Positions 56,715 to 64,000 of a stretch of DNA of 64,000 nt are shown here, one piece after another. The DNA lies in assembly GCF_001083785.1 (NCBI RefSeq), contig NZ_LAVL01000037.1:1-64000 (forward strand), read 5' to 3'. Source of the DNA: Nonomuraea sp. SBT364 (lineage in GTDB: Bacteria; Actinomycetota; Actinomycetes; Streptosporangiales; Streptosporangiaceae). Position numbers and translations under genes: made by a program. Below the pieces are notes generated by a model. It worked only from the letters and a program-made list of their open reading frames with translations, was not told the origin of the DNA and ran no database searches. Positions within the stretch are counted from its first letter, which is position 1. Each line of letters begins with the position of its first letter.

Positions 56715-58277
56715 TCACTGTACGGGCACCTCCAGCTCATCGAAAGCGGCGACCTTGACCCGCATCGTGGCGGCGGCCGGGGGCAGCTCGAACAGGGCCC
56801 AGAGGTCCCGAGCCTGCCGCGGACCGAACCTGGAGCTGAACAGCCGTACCCCCGAGGTGTCGGTGCACGCGCAGTAGAGGTCGACGTCGCCGCCGTCGGG
56901 CACCTGCAGCCGGCCGGGCCGGTAGAGCCGTCCCCGCTCGGCGTCGGTGAGGACGATGTTCTGCGCGGCCCGGCGGTTGAAGGACATCCAGTCCTGCGCC
57001 TGGTGCAGTTCCTGGATGGACACCTCCTCGGTGCCCTCGTTGCCGATCCGGTAGGTCAGCAGGCCGAGCCCGTCGGGCAGCCGCCGCAACCCGGTCACCC
57101 GCAGGGAGATGGGCTGCCCGCCGGCTCTGGCGGTGCCGGACAGCCCCGTGGCGTCCGGCGAGACTGTGGGGGCCGGGGTCGCGGCCGGCGTCGGCTGGGC
57201 GGGCTCCGGCCGGGCGAACGTCACCGTGACGCGGCGGTTGCGCCGCTTGCCCTCCTCGGTGCTGTTGCTGTAGAGCGGCTTGCGTGACCCGTACCCCTCG
57301 ACCTCGAAGGAGACCTCGTCCCGCGTGATGAGGCCGGTCAGCGCCTCGCGTACGGCCTGGGCTCGCCTGCGCGACAGCGGGTCGTTGATGGCGTCGTTGC
57401 CCGAGGAGTCTGCGTGGCCCTCCACCCGTACCGTCGGGCCGGTGGAGGCGTCGATCCGCTCGGCGGTTCGCGCCAGCACCGCGCGGGCCCGGCTCGTCAG
57501 GGTCGCCTTGTTGACCGCGAACAGCACGTCCGACGACAGGTTGACGTGCAGGCGCTCACCGTCGTCGGCGGACTCCTCGGACTTGTCCAGCGATTCCGAC
57601 GGTGTGACGATCCGGCGGACGACGGTGCTGACAGGCTGCGCGCCGGGGGAAGGGATGTTCATGCCCGGGGCGGGGACCGGCGGCTCGTCGCTGATCGGCA
57701 CGCCCGGCATCGGCGGTGCCGCCGGGGTGACCACCGTGGCGGTGGCCGGCTCGCCGGCCGGGGCGGGCGTGACCGCGTACAACGTCACCGACTCGCCGGG
57801 ATCGAGGGTGCGGCTCAGGCCGTCCCGTGACGTGTCGCTGCACAGGCAGGGCGAGTCCTCCGGCTGGTAGGGCAGAATCCACGACCGCTCACGGGTGTCC
57901 AGTACGCCGATGCCGGACGCCCACCGTCGCGCTCCCAGCGGACGCGTGCCGTCGCCCAGCTCGCCGGGCCAGGAGATCCGGCCTCGCGTCGCGGTGTTGG
58001 ACAGCCTGACCTGGACGACCAGGTGCTCGCCCTGCACCCGGTTCAGCCCCACCACTTCGACCTTGAGAGCGGGCGTGAGCGTGCTGCGCGTCTCGGCGAG
58101 CGCGGTCCGGCCGGGGGTGACGGACGGCGTGGACGTAGCCGTCGCGGGCGCGGGCGCGCTGGTGGTGGCCGTGGGAGGGGGTGAGGGAGGGGTGGGCGAC
58201 GGTGCCGCGTCGGGGACCGTTCCGCACGCGGACACCAAGGACACGACAGCCAGGGATGATGTGATCCGCTTTTTCAT
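56715..58277 (-). CDS. OmpA-domain lipoprotein
   Basis: A 520-residue lipoprotein. The lipobox is SLVSAC after MKKRITSS. A Pro/Thr-rich linker leads to a first beta-domain (ALKVEVVGLNRVQGEHLVVQVRLSNTATRG), then an OmpA peptidoglycan-binding domain (SSDVLFAVNKATLTSRARAVLARTAERID, VRVEGHADSSGNDAINDPLSRRRAQAV). A second DUF-like domain repeats the first (VTGLRRLPDGLGLLTYRIGNEG). OmpA domains bind diaminopimelate; here it would tie the membrane to the wall outside a Gram-positive cell. Confidence 0.85.
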   Translation of the reverse strand: MKKRITSSLAVVSLVSACGTVPDAAPSPTPPSPPPTATTSAPAPATATSTPSVTPGRTALAETRSTLTPALKVEVVGLNRVQGEHLVVQVRLSNTATRGRISWPGELGDGTRPLGARRWASGIGVLDTRERSWILPYQPEDSPCLCSDTSRDGLSRTLDPGESVTLYAVTPAPAGEPATATVVTPAAPPMPGVPISDEPPVPAPGMNIPSPGAQPVSTVVRRIVTPSESLDKSEESADDGERLHVNLSSDVLFAVNKATLTSRARAVLARTAERIDASTGPTVRVEGHADSSGNDAINDPLSRRRAQAVREALTGLITRDEVSFEVEGYGSRKPLYSNSTEEGKRRNRRVTVTFARPEPAQPTPAATPAPTVSPDATGLSGTARAGGQPISLRVTGLRRLPDGLGLLTYRIGNEGTEEVSIQELHQAQDWMSFNRRAAQNIVLTDAERGRLYRPGRLQVPDGGDVDLYCACTDTSGVRLFSSRFGPRQARDLWALFELPPAAATMRVKVAAFDELEVPVQ

Positions 58278-58363
58278 TCGAGTATTCACCTGCCGCTTGA
58301 CCTGCATGGATGTGATCATCGGCAGGCGCAATGTCACAGCGACGGCCGTTGACTCGCTGAATC

Positions 58364-59167
58364 TCATCGTGGAGTCCGGTGGCGGTGCTGGGCCTTGGTG
58401 ATCCGGTGGATGACGCCGATCGCCAGGGCGGCCGCCACCCAGTACAGCAGGATGCCCAGCACGTCGAAGGAAGCCGAGTCCATCAGGCTCTCCAGGTCGT
58501 GCTCGTCGGCGCTGACCAGCAGTCGCCTTGCCCCGTACGTCACCAGGACGGCCGTCAGCCAGGCCGCCCACCAGAGGTTGATCAGGAGCTTCGGCGGCCG
58601 GGCCGGGTGGGTGGCGCGTGCGGAGGCGTACCAGATGTCATCCACGATCCGTTTGGGGAACCAGAGCGCGATGACCGGAATCACCCAGCCCAGGAACAGC
58701 CACGGCCTGATGAGCCGGTGGCCGGTGGGGGCGAGGATCTCCGCGTTCTTCCTGACCCGGAAGAGCCAGATCAGGAAGGTCACCATGGCCGTGAGGGAGA
58801 TGAGCGTGTCCAGGACGCCCGTCACGGCGAGCATACGGTTGAGCCCCTCGATCTCCGTGCCGGACACGGAGTCGCGGTCCGTGATGAGACGGTCCACGGT
58901 GTCGACGTAGGAGAAGGTGACGAGCATCGTGAAGATTCCTATGAGGGCATGGCAGCCCAGGGCGAGCGTGGCGAGGAGCGCGACCCCGCGAACCGGACGC
59001 AGTCGGGGCGGGGGCGGCGGGTATCCCCAGGGCGCGTTCCCCTGGGGCGCGGGTCCCTGCCAGGGGTGTCCCTGAGGGGCATGACCCGGAGGAGGTGCGT
59101 TCCACGAGCGTGGAGGTCCGTGGGGCGCCCGCCCATGGGGCTGAGGCTCAGGAGGAAGAGGGGGCAT
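58364..59167 (-). CDS. DUF4328-domain membrane protein
   Basis: A 267-residue protein. The first 60 residues are rich in Pro, Gly and His (PHGRAPHGPPRSWN, HAPQGHPWQG) and probably disordered and cytoplasmic. Then five or six helices form a DUF4328 domain (WLFRVRKNAEIL, HRLIRPWLFLGWVIPVIALWFPKRIVDDIWYAS). It lies upstream of the OmpA-domain lipoprotein on the same strand with an 86-base gap and may share its transcript. Function unknown. Confidence 0.85.
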   Translation of the reverse strand: MPPLPPEPQPHGRAPHGPPRSWNAPPPGHAPQGHPWQGPAPQGNAPWGYPPPPPRLRPVRGVALLATLALGCHALIGIFTMLVTFSYVDTVDRLITDRDSVSGTEIEGLNRMLAVTGVLDTLISLTAMVTFLIWLFRVRKNAEILAPTGHRLIRPWLFLGWVIPVIALWFPKRIVDDIWYASARATHPARPPKLLINLWWAAWLTAVLVTYGARRLLVSADEHDLESLMDSASFDVLGILLYWVAAALAIGVIHRITKAQHRHRTPR

Positions 59168-59226
59168 GGCTGGAGACTTTCTGCAACAAGGGAGCGAGTG
59201 TCGGCCGGCGAGGGTTGCGAGCCTGG

Positions 59227-60435
59227 TCAGCCCGCTCGCGCGCCGCTCTCGCGGGCGATCGGCCGCCAGGCGACGGCGATCGGCACCGCCGCGAGCACGC
59301 CGCCCACTCCGGCGATGGCGATGGCAGCGGCCGGATCCGTGAGTTCGGCCAGCAGGCCGCCCGCCGCGATCCCGAGCCCCTGGGCGGCGACGAGCCCTGA
59401 CCCGGCCAGCCCGACCGCCTGGCCGCGACGGTGGTCCGGCACCGCCCGGACGAACTCGGCGTTGGCCGTGACCTGGTAGGCGGAGAACACCCCGATCAGT
59501 GTCCAGAGCAAGACGGACCCGGCCACCCCCGGATCGAAGGCGGCGAACACCAGGGGCACGCTGGTCAGCACGGACAGCGGCCCCAGCAGGGTCAGCCGCG
59601 CGCGCGGAGGCACGTACCTTGCGAAGACCGTCACGCCGGCGAGCGTCCCGAGCGGGACCGCCGCCATGAGCATCCCCGCCACCTCGCTCCCGGCCCCCAG
59701 CCCGTCGGCGTACGGCACGGCCAGCGCCTGCGGCATCACGTAGAACCCGGCCAGCCAGGCGGCGGCGACCAGCAGCCGGAGCCGGGGGTCCCCGGCGATG
59801 AGCCGCGCGGCGGCCAGGAGCGCGTGCGGCGCGGTCTCCGTGGGCTTGGGAGCCGGCCTGGCCGCCAGCCCCCACCGCACGATGATCCCGGCCACCAGAA
59901 AGGTGCCGGCGTCGATCAGCAGGGCGAAGGAGGGCTCGACGAACGCGACCGCGAGCCCGCCCGCCGTGAACCCCAGGATCCGGGTGAGCTGGGAGGCCAT
60001 CTGCAGCGCCGACAGCGCGGTGACGTACCGGTCGTCGTCGAACACCTGCGGCAACACGGCGCTGTACGACGCCCTGACCGGAGCCTCCAGCAGGTGCACG
60101 GCGAACAGCAGGGCGCAGAGCAGCCAGAACGGGATCGCCGGCACGGCCATCAACGCGACGAGACCGGCCCTGGCCACGTCGCAGTGGAACATCAGCTCGC
60201 GGCGCGGCAGGCGGTCGGCGAGCCCGCCGAGCAACGGCCCGCCGGCCAGCGCCGGCACGAACGTCAGGGCGTACGTGACGGCGGTGATCGCCGCCGAGGA
60301 GGTCCGCTCGTACGCGATCACCGCGACGGCCACGCGGGCGAGCTGGTCGCCGAGGTCCGACAGGAGCGTCGCCGACCAGAGAGCTCGGTATTCGCGGGAG
60401 GAGAAGACCTGGCGAAAGGTTACAGCCTGTGACAC
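59227..60435 (-). CDS. MFS transporter behind a short leader ORF
   Basis: A 402-residue transporter with about 12 helices. It starts VSQAVTFRQVFSSREYRALWSATLLSDLGDQLARVAVAVIAYERTSSA, and motif A reads GGLADRLPRRELMF. It belongs to the MFS_3/enterobactin-exporter-like group common in actinomycete drug efflux. GTG 60435 has a weak, distant GGAG. A 9-codon ORF and a stem-loop lie between promoter and start, suggesting translation attenuation or a peptide export role. Confidence 0.85.
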   Translation of the reverse strand: MSQAVTFRQVFSSREYRALWSATLLSDLGDQLARVAVAVIAYERTSSAAITAVTYALTFVPALAGGPLLGGLADRLPRRELMFHCDVARAGLVALMAVPAIPFWLLCALLFAVHLLEAPVRASYSAVLPQVFDDDRYVTALSALQMASQLTRILGFTAGGLAVAFVEPSFALLIDAGTFLVAGIIVRWGLAARPAPKPTETAPHALLAAARLIAGDPRLRLLVAAAWLAGFYVMPQALAVPYADGLGAGSEVAGMLMAAVPLGTLAGVTVFARYVPPRARLTLLGPLSVLTSVPLVFAAFDPGVAGSVLLWTLIGVFSAYQVTANAEFVRAVPDHRRGQAVGLAGSGLVAAQGLGIAAGGLLAELTDPAAAIAIAGVGGVLAAVPIAVAWRPIARESGARAG

Positions 60436-60459
60436 CGGATGGGACTCCAGAAAGGGAGA

Positions 60460-60484
60460 GGCGGCCCGCCAGGAGCGGACCGCC
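60460..60484 (-). promoter_or_regulatory. Stem-loop between leader ORF and MFS start
   Basis: GGCGGTCCGC pairs with GCGGGCCGCC (one G-U) across a five-base loop on the transcribed strand. It lies 13 bases after the leader ORF stop and 25 before the MFS start, where it could act in attenuation. Confidence 0.5.
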
Positions 60485-60497
60485 GGTACGAGATCGC

Positions 60498-60527
60498 TTA
60501 GTGCCAGCTGAAGCCGCGCTTGGCCAT
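60498..60527 (-). CDS. Nine-residue leader or RiPP-like peptide
   Basis: A very short ORF encodes MAKRGFSWH and ends with TAA. AGGAGG lies eight bases before the ATG, far better than the site of the MFS gene it precedes. Its stop is 62 bases before the MFS start, with a stem-loop between. It may be a ribosome-stalling leader that controls drug-efflux translation. Alternatively it is a minimal peptide product exported by the MFS, given its aromatic FSWH end. No modifying enzyme is adjacent. Confidence 0.5.
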   Translation of the reverse strand: MAKRGFSWH

Positions 60528-60588
60528 GTCCTTCACCTCCTACGGAGATCGTCTTCATGGACATCGTTCCGACCGGGTGTGGCCGTCT

Positions 60589-60605
60589 CCAGAGGGTTAA
60601 CCCTG
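60589..60605. promoter_or_regulatory. 17-base motif CCAGAGGGTTAACCCTG, copy 1
   Basis: The core AGGGTTAACCCT is a perfect 12-base palindrome. An exact 17-base copy lies at 63249-63265, on the other side of the NarL-type regulator gene. Copy 1 is 61 bases upstream of the MFS leader ORF. A shared operator for the local response regulator is likely. Confidence 0.65.
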
Positions 60606-60648
60606 ATCTGAACCCATTCGAGGGGATCAAGGCCCGCCGCTCAGAAGG

Positions 60649-61053
60649 TCAGGCGGACACGGGTGCGCGGCGCTGCGCGACCGTGGAGGCGACGGCTGCG
60701 AGCAGCCAGATCACCGGCCCGGACAACCCGCCCGCCAGGTCGACGTGGGCCGGTCCGACCATCAGGGCCAGGAACGCCGCGTCGACGACGCCGAGCGGGA
60801 CGAGGTTGAGCCAGTGGCCGCGCCGGCTGTTGCGCCGGTTCATCGTGAGGGCGATGACGATGGCCTGGACCCCGAAGACGGCGGCGCACACGAAGAACAT
60901 CAGGCTCTCCGCTGCGGCCTCGTCCGCCGGGGGCCCGCTCGACACACCCGTCGCGATCATGGCCGTGCCCAGCCCCACGTGCAGCAATCCCCACAGGGAG
61001 TACAGCGCTGCGGTGAGGGCCGGCCAGATCCCGTAAGCGGTAAGATATTTCAC
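60649..61053 (-). CDS. Small four-helix membrane protein
   Basis: A 134-residue protein of four hydrophobic helices (ALTAALYSLWGLLHVGLGTAMI, SLMFFVCAAVFGVQAIVIALTM, LVPLGVVDAAFLALMV, LSGPVIWLLAAVASTVA) separated by short loops. The basic loop NRRNSRRGHW follows helix 2. No named family is recognised. It starts with GTG, divergent from a MarR gene 30 bases away, and is probably its target. Confidence 0.7.
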   Translation of the reverse strand: MKYLTAYGIWPALTAALYSLWGLLHVGLGTAMIATGVSSGPPADEAAAESLMFFVCAAVFGVQAIVIALTMNRRNSRRGHWLNLVPLGVVDAAFLALMVGPAHVDLAGGLSGPVIWLLAAVASTVAQRRAPVSA

Positions 61054-61082
61054 GCCGTAAAAAGTACACGCTGAAAAGGAAA

Positions 61083-61574
61083 ATGATGGCCAAACCCACA
61101 GGACCGGACGAGAGCAGTGGCGAGGACGCGGCGGCGGCCCTGAACGTGATCCGGGAGCTCCACGCCACCCATGGCGCCCTGCTGGAGGCGGTGGCAGGCC
61201 GGTACGGCCTCAACCACAACGACCTGCGCTGCCTGGAGATCCTGCAGCGCAGAGGCGAGCTGCCCGCGCAACGCCTCGCCGCACTGAGCAACCTCAGCCC
61301 GGCGGCCATCACCAAGGTCGTCGACCGGCTGGTGACGGCGGGTTACGCCGTGCGGCGGCAGAGCACCACTGATCGCCGGTCCCAGGTCGTTCACCTCTCG
61401 GAAGGTCATGCGGAGCTACGAGCCGCCACCTGGGACCAGGTCCATGCGGATGCCGTCGCCGTACTGGACGACGTCCCCCCGGCCGAGCTGCGGCGCTTCG
61501 TCGGCCTGCTCGGCCGGTTGGCCGAGGTGAACAGGGCGCACGCGCTGCGGCTGACGGCCGCTTCCGGCACTTAA
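61083..61574 (+). CDS. MarR-family transcriptional regulator
   Basis: A 163-residue winged-helix regulator (YGLNHNDLRCLEILQRRGELPAQRLAALSNLSPAAITKVVDRLVTAGYAVRRQSTTDRRSQVVHLSEG). The DRRS wing is present. ATG 61083 or 61086 follows AAAGGA. The 30-base gap to the divergent membrane gene means the two promoters overlap, which favours local repression. The inducer is unknown. Confidence 0.9.
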   Translation: MMAKPTGPDESSGEDAAAALNVIRELHATHGALLEAVAGRYGLNHNDLRCLEILQRRGELPAQRLAALSNLSPAAITKVVDRLVTAGYAVRRQSTTDRRSQVVHLSEGHAELRAATWDQVHADAVAVLDDVPPAELRRFVGLLGRLAEVNRAHALRLTAASGT

Positions 61575-61638
61575 GCCCCTGTCGGCAGGCGTCTAATAGG
61601 CTTGAGCATGATCAACAGCTCATGAAAGGCCGGTAGGC

Positions 61639-62292
61639 ATGCGGGTGATGGTGGCCGATGACTCTCTGCTGTTTCGTGAGGGGCTGGCACGGCTCCTCAC
61701 CGAGCGCGGGTTTCAGGTCACGGGCCAGGCCGGTGACGCCGGATGGCTGGCCACGCTCGTACGCCAGGATCCGCCTGACGTGGTCGTGGTCGACGTCCGC
61801 ATGCCGCCCACGTACACGGCCGAGGGTCTCAGCGTGGCTCGGGAGTTGCGCGGCGCCTATCCCGGTCTGGGCGTGCTCATCCTGTCGCAGTACGTCGAGA
61901 CGCACTACGCGGGCCAGCTCTTCCAAGAGGCCGGGGCCGGCGGCGGAGGCGCGGGATACCTGCTCAAGGACCGGGTCAACCGGCTGGACGACCTGGAGAA
62001 CGCCGTTCGGAACGTCGGCGCCGGCGGTCTGGTCCTCGATCCGTCGGTCGTCGACCGGCTGCTGCGGCGCCGACGTACGCGAAATCCCCTAGACGAGCTG
62101 ACCGATCGGGAGCGCCGGGTGCTCGGCCTGATGGCGGAGGGGCGGACGAACGCGGCCATCGCCAGGACCATGAGCGTCACCGTCAAGACGGTCGAGGCGC
62201 ATGTGCGCAACATCTTCGATCGGCTCCACCTGGCGCACACAGAGGACGACAACCGCAGGGTCCTAGCCGTCCTGGCGTACCTGCAGCGCTGA
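61639..62292 (+). CDS. NarL/LuxR-type response regulator
   Basis: A 217-residue regulator. Receiver domain: D7/D8, phosphoacceptor D52 in VVVVDVRMPP, Lys in YLLKDRV. LuxR helix-turn-helix: LTDRERRVLGLMAEGRTNAAIARTMSVTVKTVEAHVRNIFDRL. It is flanked by two exact copies of the 17-base palindromic motif. Its probable kinase is the partial gene at 63295; the pair is split by a secreted-protein gene on the other strand. Confidence 0.92.
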   Translation: MRVMVADDSLLFREGLARLLTERGFQVTGQAGDAGWLATLVRQDPPDVVVVDVRMPPTYTAEGLSVARELRGAYPGLGVLILSQYVETHYAGQLFQEAGAGGGGAGYLLKDRVNRLDDLENAVRNVGAGGLVLDPSVVDRLLRRRRTRNPLDELTDRERRVLGLMAEGRTNAAIARTMSVTVKTVEAHVRNIFDRLHLAHTEDDNRRVLAVLAYLQR

Positions 62293-62330
62293 ATCTCCCT
62301 CTTCCTGCCGGGCGGCCTGATCCCGCCGGC

Positions 62331-63122
62331 TCATTGCCCGCCCTCCGTCCCTGCCGCAAGCGGCGTCCTGGCGGTGGGCAGGAGGACCTGTCCCGTGACG
62401 AACTCGGTCCACAGGCCGAAGCGGAGATCGCCACCCGTCCTCGCGGTGGTCTCGGCGAAGCCGACGGTACGGCCGTGGTGCCGGCGGGTGGCGCCGAACG
62501 AGAGTTGGAAACGAGTGGTTCCCACCCGCTCCTGCGGCGGGACGGACGTGGGCGGCACGATCTCGTCCAGCGCCCACCGGTAGTCCTTCCGGTACGGGGA
62601 CGCGACGCGCTCCAGGGTCTGCTCAAGGATCACGCCTGAGGCGGGCATCACCACCAGCACTCCTGGTGAGCGCCCGATCCGCGTGTTGAAGGCGTGCACC
62701 TCCTGCGGCTCGCCGCTCGGGAACTCTCCGCGGCCGCCGCCGATCCGCGACCCGGCCGGGCACGCCGCCACCCCCTTCTGCTCGATCACGGTACGGGCGC
62801 AGGTGGGAAACGCCTCGGGGTTGAAGCTCACCGAGCGGTCGAACAGGAACACGAACCGCCTCGCTGCGGCCGGGACGTCACCCGTCTCGGCCCGGCTGCG
62901 CCGGTCGAAGGCGATCGTCACGCTCCGTCCGGCGCCGCGAGTGGCCGTCACCGACAGCGTGTCGATGTTCCGCGTGGCCTCGACGTCCGGCTCGTACGGC
63001 CGCTGCGGCCCTCCCGGAGCAGGGTCCGGCGGGACGGCGACGCCGACGGCTCCGGCGGCCGGAGCGAGCATGCTCAGTGAGGCGAACGCGGCGACTGCGG
63101 TCACGACGGTCTTCATCTTCAT
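62331..63122 (-). CDS. Secreted protein of unknown function
   Basis: A 263-residue exported protein (MKMKTVVTAVAAFASLSMLAPAAGA). The mature part has two Cys close together (PTCARTVIEQKGVAACPAG), the segment GRSVTIAFDRRSRAETGDVPAAARRFVFLFDRSVSFN, and a strand-rich rest. It resembles a widespread actinobacterial secreted family without known role. It follows copy 2 of the 17-base motif and so is a likely target of the neighbouring two-component system. GGAGGG precedes the ATG. Confidence 0.72.
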   Translation of the reverse strand: MKMKTVVTAVAAFASLSMLAPAAGAVGVAVPPDPAPGGPQRPYEPDVEATRNIDTLSVTATRGAGRSVTIAFDRRSRAETGDVPAAARRFVFLFDRSVSFNPEAFPTCARTVIEQKGVAACPAGSRIGGGRGEFPSGEPQEVHAFNTRIGRSPGVLVVMPASGVILEQTLERVASPYRKDYRWALDEIVPPTSVPPQERVGTTRFQLSFGATRRHHGRTVGFAETTARTGGDLRFGLWTEFVTGQVLLPTARTPLAAGTEGGQ

Positions 63123-63248
63123 GGAACCCTCCAATGCGGAACGGTGACAGCCGGTCACGCGTGCGCGCCGGACTAGAGGGCCGGCTGCTTCCCCCTCGCC
63201 CGCCTGCGGGCCCGGCAAGGCCATGCTCGCGGCCGTGCGGGGCAGCTG

Positions 63249-63265
63249 CCAGAGGGTTAACCCTG
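63249..63265. promoter_or_regulatory. 17-base motif CCAGAGGGTTAACCCTG, copy 2
   Basis: Exact repeat of the motif at 60589-60605. It lies between the end of the kinase gene (63295) and the secreted-protein gene (start 63122), about 127 bases upstream of the latter, so belongs to its promoter region. Confidence 0.65.
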
Positions 63266-63294
63266 CGGCTCGCGCCGTGGGCACGGCTCCGCCG

Positions 63295-64000
63295 TCACGG
63301 CTGGTCGGCGATGGGCAGGCTCGCCGTCACACAGGTGCCCCCGTCGGCGGGACTGTGCACGTGCAGGTGGCCGCCGATCGCCGCGGCCCGGTCGGCGAGT
63401 CCGCGCAGCCCGCTGCCCGACGGGTCCGCGTTCCCGGCACCGTCGTCGCTCACGGCCACGGACAGCCGGTCGCCCTCGTCACGGAGCCGGACGACGACCT
63501 GCGAGGCCCGGGCGTGCTTGGCGGCGTTGGTCACGGCCTCGGAGACCAGGAAATAGGCCGTCTCCTCGACGCGGAGGTGCAACCGGCGCGCGGGCACCTC
63601 CGCCAGAACCACGGGCAGGACCGCGCGTTCGGCCAGCGACTGCACCGCAGGCCCCAGTCCCACGCCCGCCAGGGCCGCCGGATAGACGCCGTGGGCCAGC
63701 TCGCGCAGTTCGCCGAGGGCCGCGTCCAGCTCCCTGGCCGCCCGGTCCAGCGCCGCCCCGGCCTCCGGCGCCCCGGCCACGCGGGTGCGGGCCAGGCTGA
63801 GCGACATGCCGACGTTCATCAGGCGCTGTTGCGCGCCATCGTGCAGGTCGCGCTCGATGCTGCGACGCCCGGCGTCCATGGCCTCCACCGCCTTCCCCCT
63901 GGCGTCCCTGACCTCGCCGTACAGGTGCTCACACTCCGTGAGCAGCCCGCGTACGCGCGTGTTGCCGGCGCAAATCACCCGCGCCAGCACCTCGATCGGC
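63295..64000 (-). CDS. NarL-family sensor histidine kinase, 5' end beyond window
   Basis: The C-terminal part of a HisKA_3 kinase. The reading frame stays open to the window edge. It has the H-box SIERDLHDGAQQRLMNVGMSLSLA, the HATPase blocks VSEAVTNAAKHARASQVVV, VSDDGAGNADPSGSGLRGLADRAAAIGG, and a normal C-terminus (TCVTASLPIADQP). Sensor and membrane parts are outside the window. It is the likely partner of the LuxR-type regulator at 61639, as HisKA_3 kinases pair with NarL-type regulators. Confidence 0.9.
   Translation of the reverse strand, partial: PIEVLARVICAGNTRVRGLLTECEHLYGEVRDARGKAVEAMDAGRRSIERDLHDGAQQRLMNVGMSLSLARTRVAGAPEAGAALDRAARELDAALGELRELAHGVYPAALAGVGLGPAVQSLAERAVLPVVLAEVPARRLHLRVEETAYFLVSEAVTNAAKHARASQVVVRLRDEGDRLSVAVSDDGAGNADPSGSGLRGLADRAAAIGGHLHVHSPADGGTCVTASLPIADQP

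Noticed and set aside
1..64000. CRISPR arrays, tRNA or rRNA genes
   Set aside because: No regularly spaced repeats and no tRNA- or rRNA-like segments were recognised on reading either strand.

Overview
The window is GC-rich DNA with GTG starts, stop/start overlaps (ATGA, GTGA, TGATG) and gene families typical of a filamentous actinomycete: a SARP/AfsR-type regulator, LytR-CpsA-Psr protein, Tat substrates, CsoR, and zinc-free ribosomal protein paralogues. A Streptosporangiales member such as Nonomuraea is my guess, from overall character only. No rRNA, tRNA, CRISPR array or intact insertion sequence was seen.

Layout. 1-11 kb: a glyoxalase-like protein, an MBL hydrolase, an OmpR-type two-component system next to a small secreted protein, an LCP ligase, a three-gene molybdoenzyme/flavoprotein operon, a NarL-type two-component system, and a Tat multicopper oxidase with a membrane partner. 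11-20 kb: a MerR regulator with two helix-turn-helix segments, a PAP2 phosphatase, a family 8 polysaccharide lyase, and glycan/lipid genes (methyltransferase, DUF2064 transferase, GT87-like mannosyltransferase, epimerase, GT2, PIG-L deacetylase). 20.3-25.8 kb: a compact putative RiPP locus. An 18-residue precursor with a strong ribosome binding site is followed by a ThiF/E1-like adenylating enzyme and a PqqD-M50 membrane metalloprotease. A SARP-BTAD-NB-ARC-TPR activator is divergent, and SARP-type direct repeats lie between the two transcripts. 25.8-31 kb: PadR/SGNH hydrolase, an MFS exporter, a sulfotransferase, and a divergent MarR/SDR pair.

31.3-36.6 kb: a membrane protein and Crp/Fnr regulator face a tight seven-gene minus-strand operon: cupin, GTP cyclohydrolase I, two-subunit TPP-dependent 2-oxoacid decarboxylase, a uracil-PRTase-like protein, Nudix and PfkB kinase. 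I know of no described pathway with this set. 36.7-37.2 kb: decayed remains of a metal P-type ATPase and its ArsR repressor. 37.1-46.9 kb: a zinc-starvation island with zinc-free S18, L33, L31, L28, S14 and L32, a CobW-type protein, and a FecBCD-like importer plus paired ABC half-transporters. Both divergent control regions carry Zur-like boxes.

46.9-64 kb: methyltransferase fragments, CsoR, a D-Ala-D-Ala carboxypeptidase, an AhpD-like protein behind a CsoR-type operator, GNAT, two MarR systems, a secreted CE1 esterase with Fn3 and CBM2 modules, two divergent paralogous secreted proteins, an OmpA-domain lipoprotein, DUF4328, and an MFS exporter behind a 9-codon leader ORF. A NarL-type regulator lies between two exact copies of a 17-bp palindromic motif, and its likely kinase runs off the right edge.
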